From assembly GCA_040357565.1 (NCBI GenBank), contig JBDODJ010000168.1: a stretch of 23,618 bases of DNA. One strand, written 5' to 3'. The DNA is from Cercozoa sp. M6MM. Taxonomy: Eukaryota > Endomyxa: Ascetosporea. Under the pieces are notes generated by a model. The model ran no database searches. It saw only the letters and a program-made list of their open reading frames with translations, and was not told the DNA's origin. The translations under genes and the position numbers were made by a program. Each line of letters begins with the position of its first letter. The stretch's first letter is position 1. Below are positions 11,289 to 19,897 of the stretch, one piece after another.

Positions 11289-11500
11289 GGAATGAAACTT
11301 AGTTTGTCGGTTCACGGCATCCAATGTCACAAGAAGAAATTCAGTATCACGCTTCAAGCAAGCGATTGTACAATCATGCTTGCAGTTGCAACAGACAACG
11401 ACCGTATCAAACACCGTGGTCCACTAAAATAAATCTTTGGACTGTAATGGTACCGCAGACCAGGATGACACTGGGAGAAAGATGTAGTCTTTTAATTCTT

Positions 11501-11563
11501 CTCCTTTGCCCCTTGCCCTCTTACACCTTACCCCTTTACCTCTTACCCTAGTATACCTTACCC
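11501..11563. repeat. Degenerate CTTACCC-type tract (G-rich on the minus strand)
   Basis: About seven degenerate units of the form CCTTACCC or CCTTGCCC. The minus strand carries five G-runs of three or more within about 60 nt, so a G-quadruplex is conceivable, although the loops are long. It resembles interstitial telomere-like sequence only loosely. Confidence 0.6.
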
Positions 11564-11968
11564 GTTCTGGGTGTATAAGAATGAATTAAACGGAGGCGGG
11601 GTACAGGGAAACGACATAGTTGGTTTCTTACGTTAGTAGAGTGAACTAACTAAAGGGTGCAGCCTGAGAGAACAGTCGACACAGTTCGGTTGTGTTTCTT
11701 TGAAGACACAAATCACTGCACACAACTGAAAGAAACTGAACGACACCACGGCACAGAAATCGAATCCGATCCGATTGCGATCCGATGCGATGGTACCCTC
11801 CGCCCCCCAGTATACTTATTTTTTCTGACTGCGCATGCGGCGTCGCTTTGCGGCGCGCCAACAGGCTCTATAGCATGCAGCTGTGGATATTTCACTACTG
11901 CAAGCAGAATTACTTACAGACCATCGTCATAACGCGCGTCGGAATGGCAGCATTCCCATTTGTTGTAC

Positions 11969-13906
11969 TCACTGTATCATATGATGTGTACATGTCTCCG
12001 TCTGAAGAAAAGAAAGAAAAACTAATGTACCGTCCATTACGAAAAAAGAGCCATTCACCAAGGTGTTTGGTCCTTCGACCCACACTGGGTGTCCACCTCC
12101 TACGCATTGCAGACAATAAATTATCGAACAGTAGAAAGTGGGTGGTAAGCATGGCGAGAACCATCCATGCGTGTCGCGTGTAAGATCAATCACGCGTGGG
12201 GGAGTTCCTTGTGTACGAATGCGATTACTGGCACTCACTATATAGACCCATCGACATAAATGCAGAGAAGAGATGCGTAGGTCGCGCGGTTTACCCAAAA
12301 AAACGACGGTATCACTTTGTTGGTCTTCGGGGGTTTCTCCGTTATCAACGTTGGTCGCGCCCTCTGGTGCGGGCATAACCGTTTCTGGGATGTATTCATT
12401 GCCGGTGTTAGCAGCCGTTTTCGGAGTAGGCATGTCAACTTCAGGCATTTCAATTTCGGGCATCTCAATTTCGGGAATTGACATGACATCATAATCTCCT
12501 TGCTGTCTCTCAAAATACAAACGCGTGATACAATTAAAAAGCATCATTTCACAGCTTGAATTGGTACAGCGTAGAAGGCGTCGTCGTCGCTCACAAATTC
12601 GTTTGGTTCCGCCTTCATTTGGTGTGTCGCTGCAGATCACACAAGCCTTTACGATAGTGCAATACTGTATATAGATACATTAAAAGGAAGGACCAGCATC
12701 CGCATCCAGTTCACTTAGCGGCATGGAGAAGCGAAAGCTAGTTCTCTACATTCAGTGCTGTGCATACAAACCACGAAACCCCACACATGCACGACAGTGC
12801 TACCTCAGCAAATAGGCTATCGGCGTCACTGGCGCGAGCAACGTGATCGGCCTCGTCCCTGCAATAATGATGTAGCATTTTGCTCAATAGATAATTGTGG
12901 GTGTGCACATGAAGCTACCCCAGCAGCAAGCTACGACTATGCGCGAAGGTGTCGCGCCGAGCAATCGAGCTCTGCTCCTTGTCATCACCGTCGTGTGCAA
13001 AGCTGCGTCGCGTGTTATGGAGTGCTTTGCGACGTGTACCACTGTTACTCGTGCCACTGCGTCTATTTTCGAGTTCAACGTCTGTGCTGCTTGGCACTAC
13101 TTTTTGCGCAATGTGCAGCATGTTTTGCTGCATGCAACGTGCGGCATCGCCACTGCATGCGACGTTTTTCCCGCAACGCAGACTGTCGTTTGTGTGAAGA
13201 GGTAGGCAAACACTCAAGAAGAGTTTTCGCAGCAACAACAGATCTTGATGCATCGCCTCGCTTGACCTGTTATACATGGCATCTAAAGGACTCAGACTTG
13301 ACGTGTAAAACGGTGTACGTATCGTCAGGCGACAGCGAGAGCAACTCAAACACGCTTGGATCGCGAAACCGGCGCTTGCGTCGTCGCAGCACGCGTGGTT
13401 GTTGAACCCGATCCTCGGAGACAAGGGCCTTTGCACAGCTCGTGCCATCAGCGCTGCTGTCCAGGAAATTGACGGCGCCGTCATTCATGTTGTCGTTGAC
13501 ACTGTTGCTGCAAGTCGAAGCGCCGTGAGCAGCATCACTTTCACTGACGGAATTTTTATCAAAAGTGGCACTGTTGCACGTTTCCACAAACGAGATTCGG
13601 CGGACAGACCGCCTCGTTGGTGATTTCGAAGGGGATTTCGACGATTCTGATGGAACTTTTAACGGAGATTTCGACAAATCAACTGACGGTGACGACGATG
13701 ATGGGCGCACTGAGGAGGCCGGCGTGTCAGGGGACGGAGAAACCAACGTTGACACTGTTTCATCACGAAGAGGCAACAGGGCCCGCGTCGGAATCTGTGG
13801 CAGTACATATCGTGGACGCACATCACCCGAATTAATCGTTTGTTGATGGTACCTGTCTTGTCAACTGCTCGAGGAGCGTTCGTGCCTCTTCTGGCAGTAA
13901 ATTCAT
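11969..13906 (-). CDS. Basic, probably nuclear protein of unknown function
   Basis: I do not recognise this gene. Exons that keep one frame are 13853-13906, 13319-13794, 12919-13266, 12804-12858, 12694-12745, 12568-12629 and 12295-12502, then an exon starting at 12237; the 3' end is uncertain. The start is MNLLPEEARTLLEQLTRQ. A Ser/Pro/Lys-rich region follows (KSPSKSPTRRSVRRISF), then a strong basic cluster RVLRRRKRRFRD that looks like a nuclear localisation signal, a Ser/Arg-rich middle, an acidic stretch (EFVSDDDAFYA) and a repeat of PEIEM. If the last exon is read as written it contains VIDLT, a typical SUMO-interacting motif. The first 418 residues are reasonably supported. The gene shares a 301-bp divergent promoter with SF3A2. 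No catalytic domain is visible, and the short exons 4-6 rest on frame continuity alone. Confidence 0.6.
12430..12474. repeat. 15-bp tandem repeat encoding PEIEM
   Basis: Three 15-bp units lie in the coding frame of the minus-strand basic protein and translate as PEIEM, PEIEM and PEVDM. This is typical of a recently expanded disordered segment. Confidence 0.8.
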
Positions 13907-14207
13907 AAGGTAAACACCACACTCTCTAACGGACCTGGCAGTGCTACAAACGATTCTTTTAAACGAGAATAAAACTACAGTACAGTACAATAAAGAAACA
14001 TAAGCCGTCCAAACATGAGAAAAATGTGGACAGAAAAACCACAGAGCCGAGAGCCCCGACCTCCTCCTTGACCTCAATAATCCCACAGAGCGGCCGTCTA
14101 AGTACTTATTTGGTTGGCCAGTGCTTTGATAAAGCGCCTGGTGTGTATCAACCACCCCAGCGAGTGTTTCCTAGTCCCAGGCCTTCATCGAAGCGGATTA
14201 AGAGACG
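13907..14207. promoter_or_regulatory. Divergent promoter of the basic protein gene and SF3A2
   Basis: This is a 301-bp spacer between two opposed start codons. No TATA box or recognisable factor site stands out; the promoter role is inferred from position only. Confidence 0.45.
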
Positions 14208-15112
14208 ATGCCAGCGGCAGCAGAGGGTGCAAAGCCGCATTCGGCGCCCATTGCGTCTATGCAATTGGCCAATATTGAGCGCAAAAAGGCATTTTCTCAC
14301 TTTGTCTCACTTGTTGTCAGTGTTTTTGTCTTTTGTTACGTTATGTTGTGTTGCTTGTTCGCAGAAACTGTCGCAGCTTGTGGCCGACCGCTACGATGTC
14401 TACAATGATCCTTACCTTGTATGGTGTCTACTTTTGGGCGTCTGCCGCATTGCAAACTTGTCTACTTGGTTGCTGGCCAACAGGTCCGACACCGCACCGG
14501 TGTTTTCGAGTGCAAGCTGTGTACGACGACGCATCCAACCATAGACAACTTTCAGATGCACACCCAAGCAAGGTAGTCTCACTTGTAAATGCTGCCTGGT
14601 AGGACACAGTGCTTGTTTCTTAAAACAGAACTCATCAAACCAATCTGCGTCGACGTGCACATCTCAAGGCACTTGAAAGTGTACTGTTTGTCTCTCATGC
14701 ATCCCTTTGCATATTGCGTCATTGCATGTACATTTACCGCAGGGCGGCATGCGTGCTGTAGCCAAAAAACCGGTGCAGAAGAGACGTTGGCAGAAGGTTG
14801 AGACGCCTGGCTACCAGGTCGTCAAGCTGTTCGATGACCGCACGGGTCAGTCGGGTCTTTTGTTCCGTCTGCACTTCCCCAAGATCAAGCAGGGTGAGCG
14901 TGCGCGTCACAGATTTTTGAGCACCTTCGAACAGAGCAAGGAAGTACGTTCTCCCTGCTGGCATGGGCACTCTGCGTTTACGTGTGTACGATGTTTGTAT
15001 GTGCGTATTTGTAGCCATACAATGCCAACTACCAATACATCGTCTTCGCTGCCGAGCCATACGAGATCGGTACCGTCTTGACACATTTCCTTTTCTGAAG
15101 TGTGTGTTTCTG

Positions 15113-15161
<49 letters not shown>

Positions 15162-15171
15162 NNNNNNNNNN

Positions 15172-15220
<49 letters not shown>

Positions 15221-15644
15221 TTGCCTTCAAGATTCCCGCTTTGCAACTGGACAAGGCTAACAAGTCGCGCAGCGCCGGCGATCTGGTAGATTTTCTCTGT
15301 CAGGCGGTCGTAGCTGCATACATCATGTGACGGTGGCAGGCCAACTTGGGTGCTGGTCGCCTTGTCTCGCACTGGGACAAGGAACGCAAGGTGTACACCG
15401 TTCAGGTAGGATATCATCCGCGCGCGATGTGATCTGTCTGCATCGGTATACGTATCGAATGCAGGTGCTATTTCAAGCTACGCGTCAGCAGCAGCAGTAT
15501 GTGACCGACGCCGCAAGTGCCATATCATACTTTCACATATGTTCTTGCACATTTTTCACCGTCTTGTGTGATCACAAAACAGGAAGACTCGCGCATGTTG
15601 AGACGACCGAGGAAAGTAGCATGCCGCGCACGGCCGCTGACTGA
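14208..15644 (+). CDS. SF3A2: Splicing factor 3A subunit 2 (SF3a66 / Prp11)
   Basis: Ten exons encode about 258 residues: 14208-14288, 14365-14418, 14484-14572, 14629-14680, 14743-14943, 15015-15069, 15221-15285, 15340-15405, 15465-15516, 15583-15644. SF3A2 is part of the nuclear U2 snRNP and helps commit the branch-point region. Landmarks: an N-terminal helix (NIERKKKLSQLVADRYDVYN), a matrin-type zinc finger (CKLC, then H-x5-H in MHTQARTH, then QTNLRRRAHLK), a conserved core PGYQVVKLFDDRTGQSGLLF, ARHRFLSTFEQ, NYQYIVFAAEPYEI, VAFKIPALQLDKA and VSHWDKERKVYTVQVLF. The metazoan proline-rich C-terminal repeats are absent; it ends TTEESSMPRTAAD. Exon 1 aligns best if the first intron uses a GC donor (14289); a GT donor at 14304 would insert five residues. 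The intron after exon 6 is mostly a (TG)n tract with a gap. Confidence 0.94.
15115..15218. repeat. (TG)n microsatellite with 10-N gap, inside an SF3A2 intron
   Basis: There are 47 nt of TG repeat, ten N (15162-15171) and 47 nt, ending directly in the acceptor AG at 15219-15220. A short duplication of TCTGAAGTGTGTG precedes it. It forms most of the intron 15070-15220. Confidence 0.97.
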
Positions 15645-15853
15645 TAAATTCAAACTGAGTCGACTTTTGCTGATATCGATGGACGGACGACGTGGCGTGG
15701 GTCGCGTCGCTAGGACGCGATCTGGGGAATCCTACCGTATCGTCGGGTAAAAATAGTGAGCCGATAAAATTGAGCCAACTGTTACGGCATCGCGTTTCTC
15801 AACCAGTCAAGTTGTCGTGTCATCTGACTACTCGCCAGCGCGAACGATCCAGT
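15645..15853. other. Spacer downstream of SF3A2
   Basis: No gene is seen. It should contain the SF3A2 3' UTR. An overlapping open frame continues past the SF3A2 stop in another register but has no family match. Confidence 0.6.
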
Positions 15854-16142
15854 ATGGTCAATGGTGACGGATTTTATTTTGCTAGGTACCTCCTGCAATA
15901 CATACTGAGGCTTCTACCTTGCATAGTACAGTTTTGTTAAGACCTCACTCCTAGCTTGGGTCAAGCTTTCTACAGCTCACGCACTTTGACTGCAGGTACC
16001 TCTTATCCAGCTTCCATGTACGGAACTTCGTCCCTTTGCACTTGATACGTTCTGCCGTGATAGTGCTTGGGCTGATTTAATTGACATCAATATGGCCTCC
16101 AAGCTTTCGACGACCTTTTCTACGTCGTCTTCGATACCTTAG
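15854..16142 (+). CDS. Doubtful small spliced gene, 68 residues
   Basis: Three candidate exons keep one frame: 15854-15885, 15932-15959 and 15996-16142, starting MVNGDGFYFASFVKTSLLAW and ending TFSTSSSIP. The first intron starts GTAC and has a normal length (46 nt). The second is only 36 nt, shorter than nearly all others here, which weakens the model. The last exon (IQLPCTELRPFALDTFCRD) looks protein-like but I recognise no domain. It lies in the convergent spacer between SF3A2 and the UBX gene, so it could be chance or UTR. Confidence 0.3.
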
Positions 16143-16271
16143 TTACTGGTTAATAGCGTAACAAGATTAACCAATTTTCGTTGCAACTGATTGTCGTTAA
16201 GCGTGAACGGAAAGGCAGTCCGTACGCGTACGAGGACAGTATCATACAGCGCAGAGTTAGAAGCAGTCAGG
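16143..16271. other. Convergent 3' spacer with a small inverted repeat
   Basis: GGTTAAT (16148-16154) and ATTAACC (16166-16172) form a perfect 7-bp inverted repeat just past the UBX gene stop. It may mark a 3' processing region; no RNA gene is seen. Confidence 0.4.
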
Positions 16272-17372
16272 TCAGACACGCTCCATAAATAAGCGCACCC
16301 GAGGTACATTGCTGAACACATCAAGCAGAGTTTTGTCACTTTCGAGCATTTCTTTGCGTGTGTGCACACTGCGTGGCATTCTGCAGATGCGGGACAACAT
16401 CCAAGATCTAAACGATAAGTTAACACGCGGATAATACCTCGTGACAAGAGCGTAGTTCTCGGGCACATCTCGAGACTCAAGGTCAAAGTTGGAGTCGCAC
16501 ATGTAAACCTGCAGATGCACGCAGACACATGCGTGTGTACATGCACGCAGAAAAATACAAAGCAACCAATTGCGAGACACGCGCCTCCATAGAAATGTAC
16601 CGCCGCAGCGTACGACCTGTACAGCATATCCTCAGAAAGAAACGCTTACTCTAGATGTGTAAACAACGTACCACTCAACAGACGCACGGTCACAAGCGCG
16701 CCGTCAGTTTCGTCTTCATCAACGAGCATTGACATCGCCAAAGCGACGCGAAATTCGTTCTCACCGTGCACCTGGTCTTCTTGCTCGTCCTGCGCTTGCG
16801 GACATAATTACAAGGCTGTTGCATGGAAGAAGCTTACAGGGTCAGATCCGTGGTTCTGATGCCCAGAGCTATCGTCGATTCCGAAAGCCGGCTCAATGCC
16901 GCCATGGGAAGTAGATTGTGAAGCATCCTGTACACGAAATTTACATACACCGACAACACAGGGGTACAGACATCAACACAACGCAGGGGCGAGAAGACGA
17001 TACTCTTGAGAGTGCTTCGTCACGCCGGCGCTGGAACTCCTCTGAAAAAAAAACACAGACAGTGAGAAATTTCAAGCAAGCACGGTCACAAGGAACACCA
17101 TTGAGTCGACGCTGTTGCTCGCTGCTAGTGTCAGGGAGCACCTCGGCGAGCATTGCCTAAAATAGAAAACAAAGCATCTTCTCTTGCGATGAGTTTAAAG
17201 CGATGCGTTTAAACCGGTGTACCGACTGCGCGAACTCGCTTTGTGTCATTTGCAAAGATGCGACACTCTGTCCGCAAGCAGCGTCCCAATATAAGCCGAA
17301 GATTAAGAAGAAAAGCTGTACAACGGGAGGGGCACGTCGCGTGCGCTGTGGCTGATCGAAGCGCACATTTGC
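16272..17372 (-). CDS. UBX-domain protein, C-terminal exons (p97/Cdc48 adaptor)
   Basis: Nine exons keep one frame for 209 residues: 17322-17372, 17223-17267, 17099-17156, 17004-17041, 16838-16927, 16672-16789, 16567-16616, 16438-16508, 16272-16380. UBX domains bind the AAA ATPase p97/Cdc48 and link it to ubiquitinated clients. The C-terminus shows the UBX pattern: VTVRLLSGRTLRRYIS, a helix ending VYMCDSNF, YALVTRMPRSV, LLDVFSN and the last strand RVRLFMERV. The usual FPR turn that enters p97 reads MPR here. Before it are a charged helix (EQQRRLNEEFQRRRDEALSR) and a stretch like a ubiquitin-interacting motif (FRVALAMSMLVDEDE). This order recalls the FAF1/FAF2/UBXN7 group, which have UBA and UAS domains upstream. 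The gene is 5' incomplete in this model; further exons continue to about 18.6 kb. Confidence 0.82.
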
Positions 17373-18127
17373 CTGTTTGCCAAGCAGAATCAAACGTAAA
17401 GCGGTGGGTGTTTACTGTGCAGTCAAGTTACATCCTGCGTCGACATACCTCCGTGCGTGCGAGAAACCACCTACAAGAATGAATACAGCACATCAGATTT
17501 ATGATCAGTTTCTACGGTACGGGAACGATCTGAGGCAAGGACGCCGCAACATGAAACGCGACGAACATTAGCTACAAGAAGCATGTAAACATGTTAGCCA
17601 CACGTGCATGCGAGTGTACCGCAACAAGAATGTACAGCGATGCACTGGATGGTACAAATGGAACCTATATTGAGAAGGAACAACAACAGTACCGTGCATA
17701 ACAAATCTGTTTAGTACAAAGACTATAGCACCCAAAAAATGAGCCAAATAGCTTGCAAGACGGCACATGCGTTTAAAAAAAGCACGCCAACACGAGCACG
17801 GCGGTACCATGTACTGAGTTCCATTTGCCTTATTTTCTGCACAAGACACATTCGTGAACGGACAAGAGGAGAAAGATACACAAGCAGAGGTGCATACCAA
17901 AGTTTCCCAGAAAACTCGGACTGCCAACAACAGTGCTGTGCGGACAATATCGACCAACGGCCAAGCTCTCGCGAAAGCCGACGCCTAAATGTCAGATTAG
18001 TCCACAGATCGAAATGCAAATGCAGTTGGTACCTGAGATTGAGTCGCACGCACTATTTGGTACAACACCACTTGCAGGGTAAAAACGAGTGCCAAACTGC
18101 ACACACACACGTGCACACACACACACG

Positions 18128-18159
<32 letters not shown>

Positions 18160-18180
18160 CACACACGCACACACACACAC

Positions 18181-18267
<87 letters not shown>

Positions 18268-18660
18268 CACACACGAGCTGAAGAAACCAAGCGGTAAGAA
18301 TCCAGCCTGATTGCACCGAAAACCACCCGCAACGTAGCACCTGAAACAAGGATATGTCTCAGAATGTGGGCGCAGAGAGCACTACTTACCTCTGTTTCGA
18401 GGAGGTGTTTGAGGGCGAGTTTTAACTTCGAAGAGGTTTCCGACTGCGCCTGCTCTTCCTGCGCAGCTTTGTGGTGAGTTTGGTGGGAACTTCGTGCATT
18501 GGTCGGTGTACGGTAAAGTCATTGTCGATGCGATAGTCAGCGCCATCATCGACGCGCGAATAACGCAGGTCGCGCATGGAGTCGGGCGAAAAATGACACG
18601 AAAAGAATATTGCAGCGCCGATCGCTAACGCCGTTTTCGAGGGCAGGCGAATCTCCCTGC
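17373..18660 (-). CDS. Unresolved N-terminal exons of the UBX-domain gene
   Basis: The region upstream of the resolved UBX exons contains coding-like pieces with GT-AG borders, but I could not join them all in one frame. The best supported are an acidic helical exon at 18390-18458 (EEQAQSETSSKLKLALKHLL, canonical donor GTAAGT) joined through a GTAC intron (18459-18511) to a piece ending RVDDGADYRIDNDFT, and a hydrophobic piece near 17860-17900 (YAPLLVYLSPL) that resembles the first strand of a UAS domain. A UAS domain here would fit the FAF/UBXN7 group. A long (TG)n tract on the sense strand lies in one of these introns. Whether all pieces belong to the UBX gene is inference. Confidence 0.4.
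18101..18274. repeat. Long interrupted (CA)n microsatellite
   Basis: About 170 nt of CA broken by GCAC, ACGT and AAAC interruptions. Unlike the three pure tracts it is assembled without a gap. On the minus strand it reads (TG)n and ends in CAG before TTTGGCACTCG, so it probably fills an intron of the UBX-domain gene. Confidence 0.95.
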
Positions 18661-19897
18661 CTCTAATGCTGTGCACCACTACAGTCCAGTAGTTTTTATA
18701 GTCCTCTGACCTCCTGGGTACAGTACAGTACTCCGTAGTGTACATGTAAGTACAAGCAGTGGACGACTTCGTGACTCTCCCGACTCCCTAGAGCTGAAGA
18801 CCCGACAAATCGTTTTAAGCATTTTGAATAAGCGCACACGTGTGCTAAATCATAATTCAGTATGTTTGCGTGTTTAGTTGCTGGCGTTGCTCTACATGAG
18901 CGGTTCGATACACGTTTTGTAGGAGCGAGCACAGTCTCATTACGATGGAGGTTTGAAAGTACCGCCCGTGGACAATCGGCCTTAATTAACGGAGTGCCGA
19001 CGCCCTTGAAGAGAGAGAGAATATACAGTTCCATAAGACTTTCTTTTGCTGGTGGAACATCTGGAGGGAGCGAAACCTTATCTGGCCCTCACTTGTAGGT
19101 TTACGTCTTGTCTCTTGATTGACAAAGAGTACATTGCTTTCTACAATATTGTTCAGGGACACACAATTCCCTAATTCCTTGCAAGTTGAGACCTGCCCCA
19201 GGCTCAACTCTTGCAACTGGCGTGAACGCTCAAGCTATAGAGCAGTTAAGAACTAGTTTGATTCGTCTCAGCTACGTCCTTTCGTCCAGGTCAGCGTTGC
19301 CCTTCGATAGAGCATAGAGCTATGCATATGCACGCTGCTGGAGTATAAGTCTTTCAGCCCAAACCTGGTGACGAACTGGCGTCAGTAACGCTACATGCCG
19401 ATGGATGCTCAATGTTGGCAACAGGTCGAGTCGTTGTTGGAAATTATTGCTACATCTAAAGTGTGCAAGTTGTGCTCAAACGACGCAATAACCACAGCTG
19501 ACCACACAGAACAGAAAAGAGCGGCATAAAAAGCCTGCGTTGCTGAGGTGCACTATTCGGGGATCCGTTTTCCCTAAACACCTAGGCAGTTTTTCTAACT
19601 ACCCTGCACACATTCACCACGCCGCAAACTTCATTAAACAATCGCTTTCCGGGAATATGGCTACTTTTGCGACCCAGTGAAAGCAGAAAGCATCAACGCC
19701 ACATTTTTCGGTAAGCAGCGTCACCAACCGGGTTGCCTCTCTCTCTCCTGTGTGCAGACTGAGGCACAGGTAGCGCCGTGAGTGTTGACGAGCACAAAAT
19801 TTCTCGATTTTTTTTTTTTTTGACGCCGACTGCAACCGCCGAGACAAAGCGGAGGATCAAAACGTGAGTTAAGCGGTGTCACAGCGCAGACTTTTGC
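18661..19897. promoter_or_regulatory. Spacer between divergent UBX and MyTH4-FERM genes
   Basis: About 1.2 kb that must hold both promoters. A 78-codon frame at 18862-19098 (plus) shows no domain. A strong hairpin lies at 19179-19216, a GCATAG/CTATGC palindrome at 19312-19325, and a CATAAAAAG box near 19527, about 370 bp before the ATG. A GT...AG segment at about 19711-19759 could be a 5' UTR intron. No tRNA or 5S gene is seen. Confidence 0.5.
19179..19216. other. Strong 16-bp hairpin in spacer
   Basis: The stem is TTGCA-AGTTGAG-a-CCTG paired with CAGG-CTCAACT-ct-TGCAA around a CCC loop, with one single-base and one two-base bulge. It is the strongest inverted repeat I found outside genes. 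It could be part of a noncoding RNA or a precursor-like hairpin. Confidence 0.7.

Larger units (their letters stand above)
11002..11330. mobile_element. Possible MITE-like noncoding element (TIR-like ends only)
   Basis: TGACATTGGTCGGATGC at the left end is mirrored by GCATCCAATGTCA (11318-11330) at the right end: the same motif inverted, apart from three extra bases. Between them related motifs recur (near 11207, 11229 and 11250). There is no transposase, and I cannot identify a clear target-site duplication. A locally expanded repeat is an equally good reading. Confidence 0.3.
10872..11968. other. Noncoding spacer between RAD50 and a convergent gene
   Basis: No plausible exon was found. It should contain both 3' UTRs. 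It also holds a cluster of TGACATTGG/GGATG motifs, a 22-bp tandem repeat, a perfect 8-bp hairpin and a pyrimidine-rich tract, each listed separately. Open frames here (for example 11657-11932 plus) show no domain and no supporting splice sites. Confidence 0.65.

Noticed and set aside
11969-12640. A 223-codon minus frame that looked like a Cys-rich zinc-binding protein
   Set aside because: Most of its Cys pairs come from reading through likely introns; splicing out GTAC-type introns joins its PEIEM part to the upstream basic gene.
13832-14155. A longer minus frame upstream of MNLLPEE
   Set aside because: It runs into the shared promoter and has no protein-like features; the ATG at 13906 starts a frame that splices cleanly.
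18862-19098. A 78-codon open frame on the plus strand
   Set aside because: There is no domain, no splice context and no supporting neighbours; it is consistent with chance in spacer DNA.
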